64,000 nt of DNA, taken from Amycolatopsis sp. cg9. Its GTDB lineage: Bacteria > Actinomycetota > Actinomycetes > Mycobacteriales > Pseudonocardiaceae. Positions within the stretch are counted from its first letter, which is position 1, and the number at the start of each line of letters is the position of its first letter. The stretch lies in assembly GCF_041346945.1 (NCBI RefSeq), contig NZ_CP166850.1:10214501-10278500 (forward strand), read 5' to 3'. The notes beneath the pieces were generated by a model, which was given only the letters and a program-made list of their open reading frames with translations, did not search any database and was not told the DNA's origin. A program made the translations under genes and the position numbers. Shown here piece by piece: positions 45,335 to 57,300 of this stretch.

Positions 45335-48300
45335 TCATCGGGAATCGGTACCGTCCAGCGCCAGCCGCACCAGCGCTTCGGCGTCCAAGTCGTCCAGGTC
45401 GTCGCCGGCGTCGGTGGCGTCTTCGAGCCCGGCCAGCTCCAGCAGCGCCGACATCAGGCCGGCGTCGCGGAACTTGGCCAGCGGCACGGTGGCCAGCGCC
45501 GCCCGGATCCGGGCTTCTTCGGGGTCGGTCGCGGCGCCGGGCCGCAGGACTTCGAGGAGGTGCGCGGCCAGCGCGGCCGGCGTCGGGTGGTCGAAGACGA
45601 CCGTCGCGGGCAGCGCCACACCGGCCGCCGCCGCGAGGCGGTTGCGGAACTCCACCGAGGTCAGGGAGTCGAAGCCCAGCTCGGTGAACGGCCGGGCCGC
45701 CGGGACGGCGTCGGCACCGCGGTGCCCCAGCGCGACCGCCGCTTCGGTGCGGACCAGGGTCAGCAGCGTCCGCTCGGCCTCCGCCGGGTCCAGCTCGGCC
45801 AGTTCGTCCTGCAGGGCTCCGTCGGCCACCGGCTCGGTTTCCACTGCTCGCCGCGCGTCCGGCACCCCGAGCAGCAGGGCGCTCGGCCGGGCTGAGGTGA
45901 ACGCGGGCACGAACCGGTCCCAGTCGACGTCGGCCAGGGTCAGCGCGGTCTCGTCCCGCCCGACCGCGCCGGCGAGCGCGCGGACCGCGAGGGCGGGCCG
46001 CAGGGTCCGCAGGCCCCGGCGCCGCAGGTAGTCCTCGGCGTCGTGGTCGGCCGCCATGCCGCCGTCGGCCCACGGGCCCCAGGCGAGCGCGGTCGCGGTC
46101 CGGCCCGCGGCCCGGCGGCGGCGGGCGAGCGCGTCGAGGTGGGCGTTGGCAGCGCCGTAGGCGGACTGGCCGCCGCTGCCCCAGACCCCCGCGATCGACG
46201 AGAACAGCACGAAGGCGTCCAGTTCGGCGTCGCCGAGCAGGGCGTCGAGGTTCTCGGCGCCGGCGACCTTGGCGGTCAGGATGCCCGCGAAGGGCCCGAG
46301 GTCCGCGTCTTCCAGCGGGGTCGCTCCCCCGGTGCCGGCCGCGTGGACGACGGCGGTGAGGTCGGCGCGGATGCCGTCGAGCACTTCGGCGAGCGCGGCG
46401 CGGTCGGCGACGTCGCACGCCGCGATCGTCGCCTCGGCACCCAGCGCGGTCAGCTCGGCGAGGAGGTCTTCCGCGCCCGGCGCCCGCCTGCCGCGGCGGC
46501 TGGTGAGGACGATCCGGTCCGCGCCGGCGGTCGCGAGCCAGCGGGCGACGTGGGCGCCGAGCGCGCCCGTGCCGCCGGTGACGAGCACCGTGCCGCGCGG
46601 CTGCCACGGCCGTCCGGCGGGGGCGCCGGTGACCGGGACGAGCCGCCGGACGAGCCGCCCTTCCCGCAGCGCGACCTGGTCTTCGGCCGGGTCGGCCAGT
46701 GCCTGGACGAGCAGTTCCCCGGTCCGGTCGTCGAATTCGGCGGGCAGGTCGACCAAGCCGCCCCAGGCGGCCGGGCGGTCGAGGGCGGCGCTGCGGCCGA
46801 GGCCCCAGACCTGGGCCTGGACGGCGTCGGGGGCCGCGTCGGCGGGCCCGGTCGCGACGGCATCGCGAGTGAGTGTCCACACCGGAATGTCGTTGACCGC
46901 GCGGAGGAGGGCGAGGGTCGCCGCCACCCCCGCCGGGACGACGTCGGTTCCCGGCGTAAGCGCCAGCAGGGACAGGACGGCGTCGGCTTCCACTTCGGCC
47001 AGATCGGCTTCGGTGGGGTCGTCGAGCCGGGTGACCGCGACGCCGTGCGCGGTGAGCGCCGCGGCGATCCGGTCGCCGAGCGCGGTTTCCGCGGCCGGGA
47101 CGGCCAGCAGCCAGGTGCCCCGCGGCGCCGCACCGGTTTCCCGGGCCGGTTCCCAGGTGACCCGGTAGCGCCACGAGTCCACAACGGACTCTTCGTCGCG
47201 CTGGCGTCGCCAAGTCGACAACGCGGGCAGCAGCGCGGTCAACGACTCGCGCTGGTCCTCGTCGATCGCCAGCGCGCCGGCCAGCTCGCCGATGTCCGCG
47301 CGTTCGACCGCCGACCAGAACGCGGAGTCCGCCGCGGGTGCGGGGGCGGCCGGCTCGAGCCAGAAGTGCTCGTGCCGGAAGGCGTAGGTCGGCAAGGCCA
47401 CGCGCCCGGCGGGCCCGAAGACCGCCGAGAGGTCCGCGGCCGCGCCGTGCGCGAACAGCGTCGACAGCGCGGTCAGCGCCGCCGCTTCCTCCGGCCGGTC
47501 GCGCCGCAGCGACGGCACGACCACGACGTCCCCGGTCACGGTGTCGCGGGCCATCGAGCTGAGCACGCCGTCCGGGCCCAGCTCCAGGAAGAAGCGGGCA
47601 CCTTCGGCTTCGAGCGTCGCAATGCCGTCGGCGAACCGGACGGCTTCCCGCACGTGCTCCACCCAGTAGTCCGCGGTGAACGGCTCCGCGAGAGCACCGC
47701 TCACATTCGAGATCACCGGTATCTCCGCCGGGTGGTAGGTGACCTTGTCAGCCGCCGCGCGGAACTCGTCGAGCATCGGGTCGAGGTGCGGCGAGTGGAA
47801 GGCGTGGCTGACGCTGAGCCGCTTGGTCCGCACGCCGCGGCCCGCGAACTCCGCGGCGAGGGCGAGGACTTCGGGCTCGTCGCCGGAGACGACGACCGAG
47901 GCCGGGCCGTTGATGGCCGCGATCGACACCCGGTCGCCCAGCAGCGGCCGCACCTCGGCCTCCGGCGCGGCGATCGACACCATCGCGCCGCCCTTAGGCA
48001 GCGCCTGCATCAGCGCGGCACGGGCCGAGACGAGCAGGCACGCGTCTTCGAGGGAGAACACGCCGGCGACGTGCGCGGCGGCCAGCTCGCCGATCGAGTG
48101 CCCGGCGACGAACGCCGGCCGGACGCCCCACGACTCGAAGAGCCGGTACAGCGCCACTTCGACGGCGAACAGCGCCGGCTGGGTGAAGCCGGTCTCGTCC
48201 AGGCCCGGCGCGTCGCCGAAGACGACGTCCCGCACCGGCACGGTGAACTCGGCGCAGATCCGGTCGAACGCCGCCGCGAAGACCGGGTACCGGTCGTACA

Positions 48301-51300
48301 GCTCGCGGCCCATGCCGGCCCGCTGCGCGCCCTGGCCGGTGAACAGCACGGCGAGCTTGCCGGGCGACGCCGTGCCGCGGACCACGCCGGGTGCCGCTTC
48401 TCCGGCGGCCAGCGCGTGCAATCCGGAAAGCAGGTCCTCGCGGCTGCCGCCGAGCACGACCGCGCGGTCGTCGAAGCGGGTGCGGGCGAGCAGGGCGCCG
48501 GCGACCGCCACCGGAGAAGCGTCGGCGACCGCCGCCGCCAGCTTGCGGGCCTGGGCCCGCAACGCCGGTTCGCCCTTCGCCGACAGCGCCCAGGCGACCA
48601 CCGGCGGCTCCGGCGCCGGGAGCGGCGCGGGTGCCGGGTCTTCGGGCAGTTCCAGGATGGCGTGGGCGTTGGTGCCGGAGATGCCGAACGCCGAGACCCC
48701 GGCCCGGCGCGGGTGCCCGGTGGCCGGCCACGCCCGCTGCTCGGTGAGCAGCTCGACCGCGCCGGCGTCCCAGTCCACCCGGGACGAAGGCGCGTCGACG
48801 TGCAGGGTCTTCGGGAGCACGCCGTGGCGCATGGCCATGACCATCTTGATCACCCCGGCCACGCCCGCGGCCGACTGCGTGTGCCCGAGGTTCGACTTCA
48901 GCGAGCCCAGCCACAGCGGTTCTTCGCGGTCCTGGCCGTAGGTCGCCAGCACCGCCTGCGCCTCGATCGGGTCGCCGAGGGTCGTGCCGGTGCCGTGCGC
49001 TTCCACCGCGTCGACGTCCGAAGTGGACAGACCGGCGCTCGCCAGCGCCGCGCGGATCACGCGCTGTTGCGAGGGTCCGTTCGGCGCGGTCAGGCCGTTC
49101 GAGGCGCCGTCGGAGTTGACGGCCGAACCGCGCAGGATCGCGAGGACTTCGTGGCCGTTGCGCCGGGCGTCCGACAGCCGCTCCAGGACGACCATGCCGG
49201 CGCCTTCGCTCCAGCCGGTGCCGTCGGCCGAGTCCGAGAAGGCCTTGCACCGGCCGTCCGGGGACAGGCCCCGCTGCCGGCTGAACTCGACGAAGATGTC
49301 CGGCGTGCCGAGGATCGCGACACCACCGGCCAGCGCGAGGTCGCATTCGCCCTGGCGGAGGGCCTGACCGGCCAGGTGCAGCGCGACCAGCGACGACGAG
49401 CACGCGGTGTCCACGGTGACCGCCGAGCCCTCCAGGCCCAGGTGGTAGGCGACCCGCCCGGACAGCACGCTGCCCGCGTTGCCGGTCATCAGGTGCCCTT
49501 CGACGCCGTCCGCGGCGGACGTGGAACCGGCGGCGTAGCCCGAGTGCGCGGCGCCGACGAACACGCCAGTGTTGCTGCCGCGCAACGTGCCCGGCTCGAT
49601 CCCGGCCCGCTCGAAGGCTTCCCACGAGACCTCCAGCAGCAGCCGCTGCTGCGGGTCCATCGCGAGCGCCTCACGCGGCGAGATCCCGAAGAAGGCCGCG
49701 TCGAACTGCGCGGCGCCGGGCAGGAACCCGCCGCCCGAGGCGTAGAACGTGCCCGGGTGCGCCGGGTCCGGGTGATACAGCTCGTCGACCGGCCAGCCGC
49801 GGTCGGCCGGGAACCCGCCGATGGCGTCGCGGCCCTCGGCGACCAGCCGCCACAGTGCGTCGGCCGAATCGACGTCGCCGGGGAAGCGGCAGCTCATCGC
49901 CACGATCGCGACCGGGTCGTCCACCCGGCTCCGCGCCCGGCCGACCGGGGCCGCCACGGGTGCCGCGCCGGCCAGTTCGCCGTGCAGGTACCCGGCCAGC
50001 ACCTCGGGGCTCGGGTAGTCGAAGACGAGCGTCGCGGGCAGCGTGCGACCGGTCGCGGTGGCGAGCCGGTTGCGCAGCTCGACCGCGGTGAGCGAGTCGA
50101 ACCCGCTGTCCTTGAACGCCTTCGCGGGGTCGATGGCGTCGGGGCTCGCGTGCCCCAGCACCGCCGCGACGTGCTTGCGGACGAGGTCCAGCAGCTTGCT
50201 CGTGGCTTCCTCGGGGGCCAGGCCGGCCAGCCGCGCGGCCCAGCCGTCGTCGGCGACGGCGGCCCGCGCGCTGCGGCGGACCGGGGTGCGCACGAGCCCG
50301 CGCCACAGCGGGGCGAGGTCGTCCGCGGTGCGCAGCGCGGCCAGGTCCACGCGCATCGGCACGGCGACCGGCCGGCCGAGCCCGATCGCGGCGTCCATCG
50401 CGGCGAGTGCGTCCTCTGTGGACAGCGGCCGGATGCCGGCGCGCTCGATGCGGCCGCGGTCGCGGGCACCCAGCTTGCCGGTCATCGCGCTGCTGAGCGC
50501 CCACTGGCCCCAGGCGAGGGAAACCGCGGGCAGGCCCTGGGAACGCCGCCGGGCGGCCAGCGCGTCGAGGGCGCTGTTCGCCGCGGCGTACCCGCTTTGC
50601 CCGGCCGCGCCGACGATCCCGGCGACCGAGGAGAACAGGACGAACCAGGCCAGGTCGTGGTCCCGGGTAAGCCTGTCGAGCGCCTCCGCACCGTCCACTT
50701 TGGCGCGGAGCACGGCGGAAACCCGTGCCGGTGTCTGCGCTTCGAGCACGCCGTCGTCCAGTACGCCGGCGGCGTGCACCACCCCGATCAGCGGCTGCCC
50801 GGCGGGGATCGCCCGCAGCACGTCCGCCACGAAACCGGGCTCGGCCACGTCGCCGGCGGCCACGACCGCCTCGACGCCGAGCGCGGTCAGTTCGTCGATG
50901 AGCCCGGCGGCACCGGGCGCGGCCGCGCCCCGCCTGCCGACGAGCACCAGCCGCTCGACGCCGGGGCGCCGGGCGAGGTGCCGGGCGACGGCGGCGCCGA
51001 GCGTGCCGGTGCCGCCGGTGACGAGCACGGTGCCTGCCGGTTCGGGCCGCGGCAGCGTGAGCACGTTCTTGCCGACGTGCTTGGCCTGGCTGACGAACCG
51101 GAAGGCGTCGGCGGCGCGGCCGAGGTCCCAGGCGCGCACCGGCAACGGCGTCAGCTCGCCGCGGCCGAACGCGGCCAGCAGGTCGGCGAGGATGGCGGCG
51201 ATCCGGTCCGCACCGGGGTCGCCGAGGTCGAAGGTGTGGTAGCCGGCGCCCTCGCGGACGTCGGTCTTGCCCAGTTCCACGAACTGCCCGCCGGGCTTGA

Positions 51301-54300
51301 GCAGCGCCAGCGAGGCGTCGGTGAACGCGCCGGTCAGCGAGTTCAGGACGACGTCGACGCCGCCGCGGAACTTCTCGCGGAAGTCCAGGGTGCGCGAGCT
51401 GGCCAGGTGGGCGTCGTCGAGGCCGAACGAGCGCAGCACGGCGTGCTTGCCTTCACTCGCCGTCGCGAACACTTCGGCGCCCTTCCACCGGGCCAGCTGC
51501 ACCGCGGCCATCCCGACGCCGCCGGCCGCCGCGTGCACGAGCACGGACTGGCCGGGTTCGAGGCCGCCGAGGTCGAACAGGCCGTAGTAGGCGGTGACGA
51601 ACGCGACCGGGACGGTCGCCGCCTCGGCAAACGTCCACCCGGCCGGGACCGCGGCCAGCCGGCGCGCGTCGGCGGTGGCTCGCGGCGCGAAGGCGTCGTC
51701 GATCAGGCCGAACACGCGGTCCCCGACGGCGAGGTTCCGAACCCCGTCGCCGGTCTCGACGACCACCCCGGCGGCTTCGGAACCGAGGCGGGCCCCGGGA
51801 TCCGGGTACATGCCGAGGGAGATGAGCACGTCGCGGAAGTTCAGCCCGGCGGCGCGGACCTCGATCCGGACCTCGCCCGCGCCCAGCGGCGCTTCGGTCG
51901 TTCCGGTCAGCGCCAGGCTGTCGGTCGTGCCGCCGCCGGTGGTGACGAGCTGCCAGGAGTCGCTCGCAGGCGTCAGCGGCACGCCGGTCGCGCGGACCAG
52001 CCGCGGCGCCGACGCGGTGCCTTCGCGCAGGACCAGCTGCGGCTCGCCGAAGGTGTCCACAGTGGACAGGAGTGCTTCGGACCGCGGGTCGTCGTCGACG
52101 TCCACCAGGAGGAAGCGGCCCGGGTGTTCCGACTGCGCGGACCGCACCAGCCCGGCCGCCGCGGCCGCGGCGAGGTCACCGTCGGCCGCGCCGCGGGTGA
52201 CGACGACGAGCCGGCCCGGCCGCTCTTCGGCGAGCCAGGTCTGCAGGCGCTCCAGGACCCGGCCGGCGGTCTCGTGCACGTCACCGTCGGGCACCCGGGC
52301 GAACCCGAGTTCCTCGCGCGGGGCCCCGGGTTCGGCGGTGACCTCGGTCCGGACCTGCTCGAAGAGCGTGTCCGGGACGGTGGCCGCGGCGGGGGCGACC
52401 GCGCGCAGCAGCAGCGAGCCGACGCTCACCACCGGGGCGCCGGTGGCGTCCCACGCGGTGAGCGCGACGGCGTTCTCCCCCGCCGGCGACAACCGGACCC
52501 GCAGCTCGGTGGCACCGGCGGCGTGCACGGCGGCCCGGGTGAAGGAGAACGGGACCCGGGCCGAGCCGTCGTCGGGCGTGACGATGCCGAGGCCGAGCGG
52601 GTGCAGCGCGGCGTCGAGCAGGGCCGGGTGCACCGCGAACCCGGCGGCGTCGAACGGTTCCGGCAGCGTCACTTCGGCGTAGACGTCGGTGCCGTCCCGC
52701 CAGACGCGGGTGAGGCCGCCGAAGGCTTCTCCGTAGGCGAAGCCCATCGCGGCCAGCCTGGGGTACAACCCGGCGATGTCGACCGCTTCGGCCCCCGCCG
52801 GCGGCCATTCGTCCGCACTTTCACGTGAAAGTGCGGACGAGCTGACGCTGCCGGTGGCGTGCTGGGTCCAGTCGGCGCCGGCGCTCCGCGAGTGCACCGC
52901 GATCGGGCGGCGCCCGGCGGTGTCGGCCGGGCCGGCCGACACCTGGACGGTGACCGCGCCGCGGGCGGGCAGCACCAGCGGGGCGGCGAAGGTCAGCTCG
53001 TCGACGACGGCGCAGCCGACCTGGTCACCGGCCTGGACGACGAGTTCGAGCAGCGCGGTGCCGGGGACGAGCACGGTGCCCGACAGCGCGTGCCCGGCCA
53101 GCCAGGGGTGCGTCTCCAGCGAGAGGCGTCCACTGAGGACGGTGCCTTCGTCGCCGGCGAGGTCGACGGCCGCGCCGAGCAGAGGGTGTTCGAGCGCGCC
53201 GACGCCGACGGCCCCGAGGTCGCCCCGGGCCGCTCCGGCGCGCGGCCAGTAGCGCTCGCGCTGGAACGGGTAGGTCGGCAGGTCGACGCGGCGGCCGCCG
53301 GGGAAGAACGCGGCCCAGTCGACGTCGACTCCGTGAACGTGAGCGGTGCTCAAAGCCGTGAGCAGTGCTCTCTCTTCAGCGCGGTCTCGTCGTAGCGCAC
53401 TGATCGCGGTTCCGTCGACCATCGCGCTGAGCACGCCGTCCGGGCCCAGCTCCAGGAACACACCGACGCCTGCGGCTTGCAGCGTGGAGATGCCGTCGGC
53501 GAACCGGACGGCCTCGCGGACGTGGCGGACCCAGTAGTCCGCCGTGAACGGCTCGGCGAGAGCACCGCTCACATTCGAGATCACTGGTATCTCGGCGGGG
53601 TGGTAGGTGAGGGACTCGGCGACGGCGCGGAACCCGTCGAGCATGGGGTCCATCAGCGGCGAGTGGAACGCGTGGCTGACGGTGAGGCGCTTGGTCTTCG
53701 GGAACTGCGCCGCAATCGCCAGGACCGCGGCCTCGTCGCCGGAGATGACGACCGACTCGGGGCCGTTGACCGCGGCGATCGAGACGCCCTCGGTCAGCAC
53801 GATGGCCGACTCGGGGGCCGCGATCGAGACCATCGCCCCGCCCGCGGGCAGGGCCTGCATCAGGGAAGCGCGCGCCGAGACCAGACGGCAGGCGTCCGCC
53901 AGGGACAGCACCCCGGCGACGTGCGCGGCGGAGATCTCGCCGATCGAGTGCCCGGCCACGAAATCCGGGCGGACGCCGAACGACTCCACCAGGCGGAACA
54001 GGGCCACCTCGACGGCGAACAGCGCCGGCTGGGTGAACTCGGTGCGGTTCAGCAGCTCGGCGTCGGCGAGGGCGTCGCGCAGGGCCGGGGTGAAGTGGGC
54101 GAGGACGGCGTCGAACGCGGCGGCGTAGACCGGGAACCGGGTGTAGAGCTCCTGGCCCATCCCGACGCGCTGGGCGCCTTGGCCGGTGAACAGCACCGCC
54201 AGCAGGGCGTCCGGGTCGGCCGTGCCGGTGACGATGTCGTCGCCCAGCCGCACCGCGCGGTGGCCGAGGCGGGCTCGGGTGGTGGCCAGTGAGAAACCGA

Positions 54301-57300
54301 GGTCGACCGGGTTCGCGTCCGGCAGGCCACTGATCAGGGTGTCGAGCGCCGCCGCGTCGTGGGCGGAGAACACCTGGGGCAGCAGTGCGTCGGTGGGCTC
54401 GGGGTCCGGTAGCGGTTCGGCGGCCGGCGCCTGCTCCAGGATCGTGTGCACGTTGGTGCCGCTGACGCCGAACGCCGAGACGGCGGCGCGGCGCGGACGG
54501 TCGCGCTCCGGCCAGCCGCGGGCTTCGGTGAGCAGCTCGACGGACCCGGCCGTCCAGTCCACTTGGGACGAAGGCGTGTCGACGTGCAGCGTGCGCGGCA
54601 AGACGCCGTGCCGCAGGGCTTCGACCGTCTTGATGACCCCGGCCATCCCGGCCGCGGCCTGCGTGTGGCCGAGGTTGGACTTGACCGAGCCGAGCCACAG
54701 CGGCTCCTCGCGGTCTTGGCCGTAGGTGGCCAGGAGGGCCTGCGCCTCGATCGGGTCGCCGAGCCGGGTACCCGTGCCGTGGGCTTCGACCGCGTCGACG
54801 TCCGAAGTGGACAGTCCGGCGTTCGCCAGCGCGGCCCGGATGACCCGTTGCTGCGAAGGACCGTTCGGAGCGCTCAAGCCGTTGGACGCGCCGTCCTGGT
54901 TGACCGCCGAGCCGCGTACGACGGCGAGGACCTGGTGGCCGTTGCGCTCGGCGTCCGAGAGGCGCTCCAGCAGGATCAGGCCGACGCCTTCGCCCCAGCC
55001 GGTGCCGTCGGCCGCGTCGGCGAAGGCCTTGCAGCGGCCGTCCGCGGCCAAGCCGCGCTGACGGGCGAACTCCAGGAACGCCATCGGCTTGGCCATGATC
55101 GCCACGCCGCCGGCCAGCGCCAGCGAGCACTCGCCCTGCCGCAGCGCCTGGCTCGCCAGGTGCATCGCGACCAGCGCCGACGAGCACGCGGTGTCCACCG
55201 TGACGGCGGGGCCTTCCAGCCCGAAGGTGTAGGACAGCCGTCCGGACATCACGCTGGGGGCTTCGCCGGTGAGCAGGTACCCCTCCGAACCGGACGGTCC
55301 CTGCTCGAGGTTCGAGCCGTAGCCGGAGCTGCTGGCCCCGACGAACACGCCGGTCGCGCTGCCGCGCAGCGAAGCCGGGTCGACGCCCGCGCGCTCGAAC
55401 ACCTCCCACGCCGTTTCCAGCAGCACGCGCTGCTGCGGGTCCATCGCCAGCGCCTCCCGCGGCGAGATGCCGAAGAAGCCCGCGTCGAAGTCGGCCGCGC
55501 CGGTCACGAACCCGCCGACCTCGGCGAACTCCGTGTCACCGAAGGAACTCAGGTCCCAGCCGCGGTCGGCCGGGAACGCGGTCAGCGCGTCGACGCCGTC
55601 GGTCACCAGGCGCCAGAGGTCTTCCGGCGAGCGCACGCCGCCGGGGAAGCGGCAGCCCATCGCGACGATCGCGATCGGTTCGTCGGTGGCGGCGGCCGAG
55701 GTGACCACCGCGGTTTCGGTGCGGCCCAGCAGCAGCCGGTGCAGTTCGGCGGCGAGCGCGGCCGGGTTCGGGTGGTCGAACACCAGTGTCGCGGGCAGCG
55801 TCAGCCCGGTCGCCGCGTTGATCCGGTTGCGGACCTCGACCGCGGTCAGCGAGTCGAAACCCAGCTCCCGGAACGCCCGGCCGGCCGGGACCGCGGTCGC
55901 CGAGTCGTGCCCGAGGACCGACGCGGCCTCGCCGCGGACGAGGTCCAGCAGCAGCCGGCGGGCCTCGGCCTCACCGAGTTCCGCGACGCGGCGGGCGAGC
56001 GCCGGGCGCTCGGTTTCCGGCTCGTCGGCGGCTTCGAGCAGCGCCCGGACCTCGGGGATGTCTTCGATCAGCGGCCGCCGCCGCGACAGCGTGAAGCCGG
56101 GCGCGAACCGCGCCCAGTCGACGTCGGCGACGGCCAGGAACACCTCACGCGCGTCGAGGGCCTGGCAGAGCGCCTCCACCGCGGCTTCCGGTGCCATTTC
56201 GCGGAGCCCGCGGCGGCGCAGCTGGTCCTCCAGCTCGACGTCGCCCGCCATGCCCCCGCCGCCCCAGAAACCCCAGGCGACCGAGGTGGCGGCGGCCCCG
56301 CGGGCGCGACGCTGCTCGGCGAGGGCGTCGAGGTAGGCGTTGCCCGCGCCGTACGCCCCCTGGCCGCCGGAGCCCCAGACACCGGCGTTCGAGGAGAAGA
56401 GCACGAAGGCGTCGACGTCGTCGCCGAGCAGCTCGTCCAGGTTCCGGGCGCCCGCGACCTTACCGCCGATGACGTCGGCGAACTCGGCCGCGGTGGTCTC
56501 CCGCACCGGGGTCGCCTGCGGCAGCCCGGCGGCGTGCACGACCGCGCGCACCGGCTCGCCGAGACCGGCCAGCAGCGCGGCGAGCGAGTCGCGGTCGGCG
56601 ACGTCGCACGCGGCGATCGTGACCCGCGTCCCGAGCGCGGTCAGCTCGGCTTCGAGGTCGGCCGCGCCGGGCGCGTCCGGGCCGCGGCGGCTGGTGAGCA
56701 CGAGGTGCTCGGCGCCGTCGGTGGCGAGGCGGCGGGCCACGTGCGCGCCCAGCGCCCCGGTGCCGCCGGTGATCAGGACCGTGCCGCGCGGCTTCCAGCG
56801 CTCGGCCGGCGGGGTGAAGGGGGCGCGGACCAGGCGCCGGGCCAGCAGCCCCGACGGCCGGATCGCGACCTGGTCTTCATCGTCCACACCGGACAGCGCG
56901 GCGGCGAGCAGACCCGCGGTCGCGGCGTCCGGCTCCGCGGGCAGGTCGAGCAGCCCGCCCCAGATCCCGGGCAGTTCGAGCCCGATCACCCGGCCCAGGC
57001 CCCACGTCATGGCCTGCGCGGGACGGAGATCGATCCCGCCGCGGGTCAGCAGCCACAACGGCGTCTCGCCGTCGGCCATGGCCTGGGCCAGCGCGAGGTT
57101 CGCGGTGGCGCCGGCGGGCAGGAAGTCCGCCTCCGGCGCCGGGGTTTCGTCGAGCGCGAGCAGCGACACGACCCCGGCGTACCCCTCCCCGCCGGTGAAC
57201 TCCGGGACGACGACCGGCTCGGCGCCGTGGGCCGCCAAAGCCGCCGGGACACCGCAGTCTTCGTGCCCGGCCGGGACGACGACCAGCCAGCGCCCGGACA

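Noticed and set aside
45318..47213. 631-residue minus-strand frame overlapping the end of PKS-A
   Set aside because: It is in the wrong phase. The KR, ACP and docking motifs read in the frame that stops at 45335.
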